From Thecamonas trahens ATCC 50062 (taxonomy: Eukaryota > Apusozoa > Apusomonadida > Apusomonadidae): DNA of 64,000 nucleotides. The DNA lies in NCBI RefSeq assembly GCF_000142905.1, contig NW_013657622.1:1-64000 (forward strand), read 5' to 3'. Of the stretch, positions 21,401 to 31,557 are shown piece by piece. The position numbers and the translations under genes were made by a program. Every line of letters begins with the position of its first letter. Positions within the stretch are counted from its first letter, which is position 1. Under the pieces are notes generated by a model that ran no database searches, was not told the origin of the DNA, and saw nothing but the letters and a program-made list of their open reading frames with translations.

Positions 21401-22762
21401 TGGCTTGGACCACCCGGACCATCTCGGCCGAGACGTAGAGCGAGATGGGAATCATGACGTTAAGCAGGATCATAAAGGTGAAAACCCGAGCACGCCAGAG
21501 AGCGCTGCGTCGTTGCCGGCGTCGGTGGCCAACGAGCCCATGTAGTTCGCCTTGGACACCGTGTTTTCTGCGTATGCAAAGTTGGAGACGCCGGCCACCG
21601 CGCAGAGGACGAGCTGAAACACAAAGATGATAAACACATCCTTGTTCATAATTCGGTCAATCTGCGACCGCTTCGACGGCGGGTCCATCGAGTTGCGCAT
21701 GAGCTTGGTATCGTGCCCGGTGTAGACCGCCACGCCGTAGACCCACTCGGTGTTGCGGAGGTTGCAACCGCGGAGGCAGACCTTGCGGTTGTCGAGCGCC
21801 ACACCTGTGGTGCCCTCGCGCTCGCTTGGCTTGCACAGATAGAGCGTGCCGGTGAAGGTGTACAGCCGGTTGTTTGGGCCCTCGCACTCGATGGTGCCTT
21901 CAAACTTGGTGAGTGCCTCGGGCGTGTCAAAGTCGAGCGTCTGCGACGGCGCCTGCCGGATCTTGAGGTTGGTCTCGCCGTCGAGGTTCGCTGTCTCAAT
22001 GTAGCACGTCCCCTGCTCGCCCGAGGTCGAGAGGAGGATGACATCGCACGGAAAGGCCTCGCCCGAGGTGACGTAAACAATGTCGCCCACACGCACAGAC
22101 TCCCAGCTCACCTCCTCCACGGTTGTACACCCGGGCCGCAGCACTCGCGTCGTCCGCGAGTTGGTCTCCTTGTCCTGCTTTGCCCGCCTCCGGTCCTCCA
22201 CGAGCTCCTTGGCGCCCGTGATGACAAGCACGAGCGCGAGCGGGAAGATTGACGCAAACGGATTGAGCGGCGAGAGGTTGGGAATAAACTGGATGCAGAT
22301 GATGAGAAGAAAGTAAAAGTTAGCCAGCCGCCGGAACTGCTCGTACAGCTGCATCGGCACAAACGACCACCATGTGTACTTGGTCGTTGACGTGTGATTG
22401 TTGCAAAACGCAGCTCCGCCGCCCAGTGCGCTGGTTCCCGTCGCAACTGTCCTCAGCACACCGTCGTTCTCGGGCTCGCCCTCAAAGTAGTCCGAATCAC
22501 CCGCCGAGGCCGAATCTAGATACTCACACACCTCCATCTCTGCATCCGAGCACTCGCCCTCTCCACTGGCAGACACCACAGACTCAGACGAGCCCTTGGT
22601 CGTCGACTTGGAGCGTCTGTAGCTGTGTGCAACCGGTCCACCGAGTTCACACACGGCGGCCACAACAGTGTGGCCCAGCCCGAAATCCGTCAGGAGCGAA
22701 CCCCGAAGCAAGCAAAGACCAGTCACGACCGACACCATACCATGTATGATGTGATGACGCAT
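18456..22762 (-). CDS. P4-type ATPase, phospholipid flippase (one frame break)
   Basis: About 1435 aa when the two frames are joined near 21482-21490. P4-ATPases move aminophospholipids from the outer to the cytosolic leaflet. Evidence in order: CNNHTSTTKYTWWSFVP and QFRRLANFYFLLI before M1; the actuator motif ANLDGETNLK; the P4-specific PISLYVS in M4 (where ion pumps have PEGL); the phosphorylation site DKTGTLT near 21290; the nucleotide-binding region with KGADSVIYERL; LTGDKQETAINIG; the hinge GDGANDVSMIQAAHIG; and C-terminal membrane helices. The N-terminal 110 residues are variable and acidic, so the start (ATG 22762, or a later ATG) is uncertain. The C-terminal 200 residues are basic, serine-rich and probably regulatory, as in Drs2/ATP8A proteins. 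It normally works with a CDC50 subunit, not seen here. Confidence 0.93.
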
Positions 22763-23073
22763 GTGGGGCCACCCGCATCAGTCCAAATCACAACACCATT
22801 CACAACGCGAGCGACAAGTCGCCATTCACAACGCGAGCGAGAAGTCGCCATCAGACAGGGAACAACGCCGGAGGGGTTCAGGGGGAAGGAGCATTGCGGC
22901 CAGAGGGGAGGGGGGAGCACAAAGGAGTCAGCGAGGTCGAGGACGAGCATGACCATAACAAGTCATAGGTAATGGAGAAGGTGTCTGGGGGTTAGTGTGG
23001 CAAATGTAGTCATGGTTACCCTCGCCCAGCACCTGCTTGTCATGGCCATTCATGGCGAGGTGCGGGAGGGTGT

Positions 23074-23082
23074 CGCGCCAAA
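23074..23082 (-). promoter_or_regulatory. E2F-like site upstream of the flippase gene
   Basis: CGCGCCAAA, the reverse complement of the E2F/DP consensus TTTSGCGCS, about 310 bp upstream of the P4-ATPase start. One match to a nine-base consensus in GC-rich DNA can occur by chance. Confidence 0.25.
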
Positions 23083-23411
23083 ACGCAGCCATCTCAATGG
23101 CCTGCATCAAATCAACGTTCGCTTTGCATTATGATGATGCTATCCTTCTGCCAGCAAAAGGGTGGAAGTTGTGGTGAAGGCATGACGACTCAAGCTTCCA
23201 CACCATGTATGGTCATTCAACCACAATCACAGCAATTACATATATATGCGCACATCTTCTGGCTATGGTATAGACTGAACACTACTCTAATAACTGCTCT
23301 GTAGCTCGAGATAGAGCTTCTCCATGGCGCCGGCCAATACAACGGGCGGCGGCGAATGACTGCTCATTGGCACTCTCCCCACACCACGCACAACGCTCCC
23401 CACACCAACAA

Positions 23412-23455
<44 letters not shown>
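23412..23455. repeat. CAT trinucleotide microsatellite
   Basis: About 14 uninterrupted CAT units in a spacer. The same trinucleotide recurs inside coding sequence near 14690-14730, where it encodes Asp on the minus strand. Confidence 0.95.
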
Positions 23456-23886
23456 CAAACACACACATGGCATGGGAGCTACATACCTTGCCATAGTGAA
23501 ACTAGTGGGAGATACGACCCACCGAGAGGTCTGCGAGCACTTGGTTTAGCCGTCGCTGAAGCTCCTATGAACAGGAAGCCGTGCGCTGTGGTCTACTGCT
23601 CTGCCCGCTCCTCCCCAGCCAAATGAGAGAGAGCAGTGGTAACGTTTGGTGAGTAACATCAAATTTTGGTTGCTCCCGGTTTCTTTTTTTTTTGCTCCCC
23701 AGAGCAGTATCATGTAGCCATTGCTGCTGCCCTGTACACGTCTCTGCTCTTTAACATGGCCGTCATGATGGTCTCGACACCTTGTCGTATCAATGGCTGC
23801 AAGGGGGAGATGCCTGCCTTCGATCGGATCCGTGTCAAAGACCGTGGTTGATCCCCCGTGAAAAAGCTGCACCTTTGTGCACTTTT

Positions 23887-23934
23887 GAAACAGTCCATCA
23901 CTGTAGTCACCAGGGGGCAGTGGTGGGCTGTTTC
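23887..23934. repeat. Imperfect inverted repeat, 17 bp arms
   Basis: Left arm GAAACAGTCCATCACTG (23887-23903). Right arm CAGTGGTGGGCTGTTTC (23918-23934), whose reverse complement differs from the left arm at two positions. The loop is 14 bases. No flanking open frame identifies it as a transposon end. Confidence 0.6.
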
Positions 23935-24705
23935 AGACGATGCCGCCATCTACCGCTTCATCTCTCAACACGTCGAGTGTGGCGCGGTATTGTTCCACTT
24001 TTTGCACAGCTGTGCACTTTGATCTTTAGAGTCATGAACGAGTCGCCGCGAATGCGGGGCCGACCAGCCGTGAGGCAGCCGTTCAACCGAAGCTGGCGAC
24101 GCCGACGGGTGACCTGGCCCGCGCACCAACTCGCAGATCGGATATCACATACGACGTACTCCGAGCCCGAGCCCGAGCCCGATCCCAATCCGGCACTGGG
24201 GCCGCCCGATCCGGAACTGCCCAACCTGGGGCTGCCCGACTTGGCGGAGAATCAGCTCGAGGCTCCACCACCGTCCCCCCCACCCCCCCCCACGCCCCCC
24301 CCCCCACGCCGCACCCGCTCGATCCCTTGATATAGACCACTACTACCACTGCCACTGCAGACCAACTTGGTCGCTTTCGCATCCACGCCGACGCCTCCCA
24401 GCCTAAACGTGGGCAGCGTATGGCTCCATCAACAAGCGCGAAATCTCCGCCGCCACACCGCACCGCCGCCCGACCTCTCCCACCAGCCCACGCCATGGTC
24501 CACCACCACACGTCAGACACAGGCTGACCAAGCCGTAGCAAAGTAGTCGGAGGGTGCGATCGGCGGCCACGTGCGATGGGCAGTCATGTGTGATGAGCAG
24601 CCACGTGCCATCGGCAGCCGTGCGAGAGGAGCCATCTCATTGATGGTTAATGTGCAACAAGATTGTGGTTGGCAGCAGCAGCACCACCTCACTCTGGCGC
24701 CGCAA

Positions 24706-26023
24706 ATGGAGATGCTTAATGCCGCCATGAGCTATCCTTCGACATTTGAATGGATTCCTGGGACGACTCTTCTGTCTACACGGCCTGTTATGTTTGGTAC
24801 TCTCATTGTGTACCTGCTTGTCATCTTTGGCTTGCAAGAGGTCATGGCGACAAAGACGACGCCCTCGTGGGTCAAGCCCGCCATTGTCGTCCACAACCTC
24901 ATTCTCTTCCTCTACTCTGCCACCTCGGTCATCACTGTCCTCTACCTTGCTATCTCTTACTCTCTTGTATGTATCCTTTACTCATACCCCCTTCCCCCTT
25001 CCCCTTCCCCCCCCCTCCCCCTCGCTCCCTCCCCACCCCCCCCCCCCCCTCTCCCCCCCCTCCCTCTGCCCTCCTCCCTGCTTTGCCCTTCGGCTGTCAA
25101 ATCGTTCGCTCTCCCTCCGCCTTTCCCCCGCTTTTTTGTCCGCCTCGCCGCAGCCACCTTCTCCGCCACCACTTCCTGCTACGAAGAGCATGTACTACTG
25201 CTAGTCATATGAGTGTCTTCTTTGTTGGGTGCTCTTTGTCATGGTGTGGTCCTGGTGACTGGGCTTGGTTTGGTCGGGAGTGTAGCTGAGGCGGAAGGTC
25301 CGTGTCGCTTGCCTGCTCCCCCGCGGGGGATCGTCGTTGGTTCGTCGCCCGACTGGGCGGCTTGGTGAGGAGACGGGCAAAGACAGACGATGGAAAGACT
25401 CACGTACATGGGGCGATGTGTGTTATGGGGAATGGGGGACGGACGGGGTGTATTATGGGGGGACGGACGGAACTGATGTGGGGAAACAGGAGGATGAGTA
25501 TGGGTTTGTCTCTGTCTTCTGCGATCAGTACCGCAAGTACACCTCGGGCCCGATGTACTTCCTCATCTACACATTCTACCTCTCCAAGTACTACGAGCTG
25601 TTGGACACGGTGTTCCTGGCGCTCAAGAAGCGCCCGATCATCTTCCTGCATGTCTTCCATCACGTGCTGACCCTCTACACCTCGTTCTCGGGCATGGACT
25701 CTGAGACGACGTACCAATGGACGGCCGTGCTGACCAACACCACGATCCACTCGTTTATGTACTACTACTACCTCCGCGCCGCCATGGGCGCCAAGATCTG
25801 GTGGAAGAAGTACCTGACTGTGGCGCAGATGATCCAGTTTGGCATCAACGTCCTCATTCTCTTTGGCTGGGCTGCCATTGATCTCAACCTCCCCGAGGGC
25901 CAGGACTGTGCCGGCAACTACTTCTGCTGGTGGCTTATGTTTGGCGGCATGATTGCCTTCTTTACCCTCTTCAAGGCCTTCTTCAACAAGTCGTACAAGA
26001 AGCCCGCGGCCAAGTCGGAGTAA
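24706..26023 (+). CDS. ELO-family very-long-chain fatty acid elongase, one intron
   Basis: 265 aa from two exons, 24706-24966 and 25490-26023, joined in phase 0. This is the condensing enzyme (3-ketoacyl-CoA synthase) of the ER elongation system, which adds malonyl-CoA units to long acyl-CoAs. The first exon holds hydrophobic segments (GTLIVYLLVIFG, and LILFLYSATSVITVLYLAI). The second has the family signature: YFLIYTFYLSKYYELLDTVF, then the catalytic histidine box HVFHH (HxxHH), then HSFMYYYYLRAAMG and KYLTVAQMIQFGI. It ends with a basic ER-type tail (KSYKKPAAKSE). The start is the ATG at 24706, giving a length normal for the family; ATGs a few codons downstream are possible. Confidence 0.93.
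24967..25489 (+). other. Intron of the elongase gene
   Basis: 523 bp, donor GTATGT and acceptor GGGAAACAG, between codons. It contains a strongly pyrimidine-rich, C-run-dense first half (24985-25080) and a short duplicated GGGGGACGGACGG phrase near its 3' end. It is the best-supported intron in the window and shows the splice rules used here. Confidence 0.9.
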
Positions 26024-26215
26024 AACGCAACCACACCTGCACCCAGTTGCGGCCTGCGCCAACCCTCTCTCTCCCCCCCCCCTCACATCAGCCCATCCGC
26101 CAGAACCGATACATTGCACGATCACATAGCCGTCACTCCTCTCGCCTCCCATCGCCTCCCCTCGCCTCCCCTCGCCTCCCCTCACCCCAATAATCTTACC
26201 CCCCCTCTCCGTCCC

Positions 26216-29200
26216 ATGAATCGCTCGTCCAGCAACCGTCGGTTCGAACGACCCCCTTCTCTTGGACCCACCGTCTCCACCAACCCCCCCCCCCCACCCC
26301 ACCACCACCACCACCACCACAACCACGACCACTTCACACCAGCCCAGCTCAGCGCAACAGGCAAGACCATGGCACTCAGTGGCCCTGAACTGGCGATGTT
26401 CAACTCTGACACACCATTCGGACTGTTCTCTGAGAAGGAACTCCCGCAGGTGGTGAGTCTGGCAGACGAGTCACGCAAGGTGACCAAGCACCTCGCCGAT
26501 CTCTTCAAGTCGCTCGCAAAGGCAGAGCTGGACTACTCTCGCAAAGTTCTGGACATTGTTGCTTCGAGCGAAGCTTCTTTTCCTTCCACAACTCCCTCGT
26601 CATCATCATCGACGTCATCATCGTCCTCTCATCGTCATCCGTCTTCATCATCGTCGTCATCATCATCGCATCATCCCTCGTCGTCTTCATCGTCATCATC
26701 ATCTGCCATGAGAGAGGAGAACATGTCGCTCGCTGCTGCTATCAATGCCTTTCGGAGAGGAACCGCCGCTGTTGCTGCCCGTCAACATGGTCGCGCAGAG
26801 GCTGTCATGGCTGACATTGTCGCTCCGCTGGCTGCCTTTGTCTCGGCAAACGCCGCCAAGAAGGCTGCGTCAGCCGCAAAGAAGGCCATCGCTGCTCTCT
26901 CGCCGCTCCGTGACACAGTCGCCAAGGACGAGCGCAAGCTCGACAAGGTCCGCGCCGCCGCAGCCAAAGCACACGCGGGGTACAAGGCTGCCACAGAGCC
27001 AGACAAGCGGACCAAGCTCCTCGCCCAGGCGAGGAACCTTGATCGCGATGTCGCCCTCCGCGAGTCCGAGCTGGTCAAGGTTCACCGCGAGCTCGCCTCG
27101 CAGGAGATGGCATTTGCCTCGCGCGATCTCAAGCTTCACTTTGTCGCTCTCCAGGACATCCAGCTCGACCGCGACGAGCTCATCAAGCGCGCTCTCACCC
27201 ACCACGTCGCCCTCGCTGACGCCATTGTGCCCTTTATCCAAGAGACAAACTGGAACATGCTGCAGGCTGTCGACGCATGCCAGCCCATGGCCGATCTCCG
27301 TGCCTTTGTCCTCCGCCACCACGTTCCGGCCGCGCTCAACCCGACCGCTCCCGCGGCTCTGCCCTCGCCCGCCTCGCCTGCACTCAAGGCCGCCAAGGCC
27401 CGCCCGCTTCCGCTCCCGACTACCGATGACTCTGACTCGCAGCCACAGCAGCAGCAGCAGCACTCGCAATCGCAGTTGCGCTCAGCTCCGGTCCCCATCC
27501 CGCGCGCCGCCCTCGATCCGTTTGGTGACCATCCGACTCCGCCAACCTCGTCGCCGTCGTCACCTGTTGCCGCCGCCGACGACGCTCCCATCTCCTCTCC
27601 CATCGCCTCGTCGCCCAGGCATGCCCGCTCTCCCCGCACGGCCCGCGACTCGGCCGACCTATTTGATGGCCTCGACGACGAGCCGACCGTCGCCCTTTCT
27701 ACCGGCGGTGACCACTCGGACCCGCTGAGCGTATCGCCCCTGTCGTCGTTGCCGCTCCCGCTCCCGCCTCTCCCGCTCCCGCTCCCACTCCCGCTCCTGC
27801 CCCATCCCCCACCCCCTCACCCGCTCCCTCCCCTACTCCCTCTCCATCTCCACCTCCCGCCACTCCCGCCTCGCCGCCCAAGCGGCCCGCCCGTCACGTC
27901 CCACTCGCGACACCTCGGACCTCTTCGGTGGCCTCGATGACGAGCCGACCGTCGCCCTCTCCACCGGCGGCGACGCAAGCGGCCCGCCCGAGGCCACTGA
28001 CCTCCTCTTTGGCACCCGCCTGCTGCAACCGTCGACGTCCCCACCGACGTGCTCGCTCGGTCATCACCCTCCCCTCCTCCTCCTTCGCCGCCGCCATCCT
28101 CCTCGCCGCCACCCTCCTCGCTCACACAGGCCATCCTCGACGAGCCTGAACCACAACCAGCCCCCTCCGCACGGCGCCGGCCTAACACAGCCGACCTGTT
28201 CGGCTCCGACTCGGACTCGCCCGACATCGCCCCACCCTCGTCTACTCCGGCCCCGGCTGCGTCCGCCAACACCCGCAACCTGTTCGCCGACTCGGACTCG
28301 GACGACGGCGTTGATGCTGCCACTGCCGCCGATATCTTTGGCTCGGCCGCCGCCGTCGCACCGCCGCCGCCGTCCCGCTCTGACGACGTCTTTGCACTCG
28401 TCGGCGACACCTCGACAGTCCCGACTGCCATTCCGGACACAGGTGATGCCGACGACGACTTTATGACCATGTTTGCCAGCGGCATCAGCTCGTCACCCCG
28501 GTCCGCCGCCCAAGCTGTCGCCACTTCCGCCGCTCCTGCCCTCGCCGGCTCGCCGGCCAAGGCCCGAGTCCTCGACGAGTTTGCAACAACCAAGAGCCGC
28601 TCGGCCGACGACGGGTCGGCCGACGCTCCGCCGGACGAGCTCTCGGTCCTCACCGCCATGCTCTCGGCCAAACCGGCCAAGTCTAAGCGGAGCCGGTCGT
28701 CCAAAACCGCGGCCGCATCGCGGACCCGGACCTCGTCCGGCTCGGCCCGTGCGGCTAGCTCTAGCGCCCGCGCCTCGGCACAGCCGCGCACAGGCGCAAG
28801 TGCCGCCGATGCGTCCGACGATGCCGCCCGCGCCCGCGCTCTCGCTGCCCTCGCCGAGCTCGCTGACGACAACGACTACTACAGCATGCTCGGCGTCGCG
28901 GCTTCAGTCTCAGACTCGGCGCTCGCTTCGGCGTTTAAGCGGCTGCAAACCGAGCTCGACCCGTCGCGCTTCGACACGCGCCGCGACCAGCGCCGCGCGT
29001 CATCACGCTTTCAGAAGATCAACGCAGCCTACGTCTCGGTCCTCCAGCACAAGAAGAAGCGCTCCGTCTACAACTCGATCGTCAAGCTCCGCGCCTCGTA
29101 CACGTCGCTCGCTACGCCGGCGGCCTCGGCCTCCTCGGTCCGCAAGGCCCTCAAGTCGATGGCCAAGCTCCTCGACGAGCTCACTAAGCACAAGATGCCG

Positions 29201-29272
29201 ACCACGCTCTCGACAGAGCTCTCCATGGCCGTCCGCCTCGTCCGCGACGCCCATCCGGACGCCAAAAAGTAG
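26216..29272 (+). CDS. F-BAR-like protein with DLF motifs and C-terminal J-like domain, three frame breaks
   Basis: About 1019 aa if the frames are joined; the first and last parts share one frame. Residues 1-45 are Pro/His-rich. Residues about 70-400 form a long helical region starting LFSEKELPQVVSLADESRKV and AELDYSRKVLDIV, which resembles an FCH/F-BAR membrane-bending module. It is interrupted by a serine-rich microsatellite insert near 26590-26705. The middle is disordered with repeated clathrin-adaptor-type motifs (DLFDGLDDEP, DLFGGLDDEP, DLFGSDSD, NLFADSD, DIFG). Residues about 885-950 read DYYSMLGVAASVSDSALASAF, with FQKINAAYVSVL further on, a DnaJ fold in which the catalytic HPD is replaced by LDP. 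Frame breaks lie near 27726-27760, 27890-27905 and 28025-28045. Inference: an endocytic or coat-associated protein. Its stop lies four bases from the JmjC gene stop. Confidence 0.7.
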
Positions 29273-29276
29273 CCGC

Positions 29277-30757
29277 TCACCCAAACGTAAAGCCAAACGA
29301 CGAGCCGGCCTCGGCGTTGCTCGCCGCAGCCGCCGTCACCCCGTTCCACCACGAACCGCCGCCGTTGCTCGCAGCCGCCGCAGCCGCAGCCGCCGTCGCA
29401 GCCGGCGACACGTCCTTGGGCATGGGGAAAAAGTGCTTCTTGCTCCATCCGCTCGCCTCCCGCTCCGCCCGGATCTTCTCCACAAGCCCAGGATGGTTGG
29501 CGTCGAGCGACGCCCGGAGCGCATCGTACAGCGACGTGTCAGCCTTGCGCGAGACAAAGTCGACAACCTCGGGCAAGTTTGACTGCGAGACGTAGTTCTG
29601 CGTCACCGCAATCGACTCTTCCAGGTTAAGCGCCGTGTGCCACCACTGCGCAGGGATGAACAGCACATCGCCGGGCTTCTGCACTGCGAGCACAGGCTGG
29701 ACCGGCGCATCGGGCGACCGCGAGTCGGCGTAAAAGTTGAGGAACCACGAAGCAAGCGAGAGCGGAGCGGTCACGTCCCATCCATCGCCCGATGGAAAGA
29801 CCCCAGGCGGGGTGTAGTGCGGCGGGAAGAGGACCCACTTCTTCTTCCCGCTCACAAGCCCGTTCCACGCAGACGTGTAGTTGGGGTCCTTGTGAAACGT
29901 CGAGCCCGACCGCGCCGGCCCGATGAGGAACCAGCGGAACCGCGGCCGCACGTCGGCCGCCAGCTCTGCGAAAAAGTCCTCACGCCCAAAGTACTCGGGC
30001 ACTTCGTACTCGTCCACTAGCCCGGGCTCCTTCTCGCCAAACGCCTTGTCAAAGAGGTAGATCGGCACCTCCTCGCGCGTCGCTGCCGAGTACTGAAAGT
30101 ACTCGCCGAGCGTGAGGTCCGCCAGCCCACAGGCAAACCGCGTCGCCCCGTGCCGCTCCACCAGCGCATCCTTAGACCACAGGCGCTCTGCCACTGCCGG
30201 CCAGTGCTCTATCGCGCCCTCGATCACCACAGGCACGTTCTCCCGGTCGTACCGCGCAACAAACTCCTCCACAGACACCTCGCTCGCCTTGATCCGTTCG
30301 ATGGTCTCGTCCTCGTCAAACATGGCCAGATCGACGTTGGCCCCACCCAGCCCTGCGCAAGGTAGTCCGAGTACAGCCCGCGCCACGGCCCGGCCTTCAG
30401 CCCTCGCCCCGCCATCATCTCGGCCATGTACTCGGCGGAGATCTTCTCCGACGCGTGCATGGTCAGCCAGGTTGTCCGCCACGAGTCGACAAAGCCAAAG
30501 CCACAGAGTCCATCGTCCGCCAGCACCACCGCCCGCCAGATCTCTTCCTCATTGGCATACGTATACATAGCCCGAGAACACTGCGCCAGTTTGCCAACTG
30601 CCCACACTCCCAATCGCTTCAACAAATCGAGCAAATCGCTGTCGCTGAAAACCGCAAACGCGCCGAGGCCGCTCGCCCGAATGCTCGCCGCTGCTCCAGG
30701 CACAAGCGCATTGCCCTGCGGCACAACTCCACGCGGGTGCTCCGGAATCGCTGTCAT
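29277..30757 (-). CDS. F-box and JmjC-domain protein (2-oxoglutarate oxygenase), one frame break
   Basis: About 493 aa with the two frames joined near 30341-30350. The N-terminal part (ATG 30757) carries an F-box-like helix set: DSDLLDLLKRLGVWAV, KLAQCSRAMYTYANEEEIWR. It continues to a cupin JmjC domain of the JMJD6/phosphatidylserine-receptor-like group: EFVARYDRENVPVVIEGAI, then the iron ligands in STFHKDPNYTSAW (HxD, near 29890) and the distal histidine in IPAQWWHTALN (near 29640), with WVLFPP between. These residues coordinate Fe(II), and neighbouring basic residues hold 2-oxoglutarate, so hydroxylation or demethylation is possible. Plants and fungi have similar F-box-JmjC proteins. The C-terminus is alanine-rich and ends SSFGFTFG, FG-like. 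Confidence 0.85.
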
Positions 30758-31557
30758 CCTCCCTCTTCCTCGCCGTCTGCTCGTTAAAGACGAGTCTGTC
30801 GCCAGAGACTCTCACACAACCACGCTCCCGCCGCCCTTGGTCCTTGTCGCTCCTCGCTCCGTTTGACCTTGGCCTCGCTGGATGGGCTCAACTTGGTTGG
30901 TGGCTGGTGAGCCAATTGACGTCATTGACTTGGTGTTATGACAGTTTGCGAGTCCAACACGCTCTGTCACCACAGGCGATGACGTCGTACGCGCTGCTTC
31001 CACACCACATACGACAAATACTTTGCGGTTCTCCTATGCTATCATTTCTACAATGTATTGAGCTGTGGCTATGGCACATAGCTATGCCCCCGCACGCCAG
31101 AGCGCCTCGCCAGTCCTGCCCAAGTCCGCTTGACAAATTGACCCGGAGGTCAACCATGTCGACCAGAATGTCCCGGCAAACTTTTACTGCCTTTGTTCTT
31201 CCCGTATGCTGCCCTCCCTGACCATTCCAGCTGGCCGCTGCCCGCATTGCACACATCTCAAGCCTTGCAGCAACAGTTTTTAACCAATCTATGTTTTATT
31301 CGCAGAGTATACTCTCCACCATCTTGACCAGATCAAAAATTAGACAACGTGTGTTCTGACTGACAGCCCCACACCCCCAACCAACCAACGAACGATCGAG
31401 TGACCAGCAAAATGCCGCAACCTTCGGCGTCGACGATGGCCACACCCGCCACGGCCACGGCCTTGACCACCCCCCCCCCCCCCCCCACCCCCCACCCACC
31501 ACCACCACCCACCACAGCCACCTCACTCACTCACACCTCCGCGGGCTACCCAGAGGT
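30758..31557. other. Divergent spacer with poly-C tract
   Basis: 800 bp between the JmjC (minus) and WD40 (plus) genes. A run of 17 C at 31470-31486 and CCACCA repeats lie just before the WD40 start. The rest is lower in GC than the genes. No RNA or protein gene is recognised. Confidence 0.5.

Larger units (their letters stand above)
22763..24705. other. 1.9 kb divergent spacer between flippase and elongase genes
   Basis: No gene is supported. The spacer contains an imperfect duplicated phrase (ATTCACAACGCGAGCGA) at about 22800 and 22825, an E2F-like site, a CAT microsatellite and a hairpin (listed separately). A GAGCCC repeat lies near 24165-24182, and C-runs near 24275-24305. An open frame at 24033-24330 ends in Glu-Pro and poly-Pro sequence and has no family match. 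Confidence 0.5.

Noticed and set aside
24033-24330. Short Glu-Pro and poly-Pro frame in the flippase-elongase spacer
   Set aside because: Low-complexity GAGCCC and C-run sequence with no domain and no supported start.
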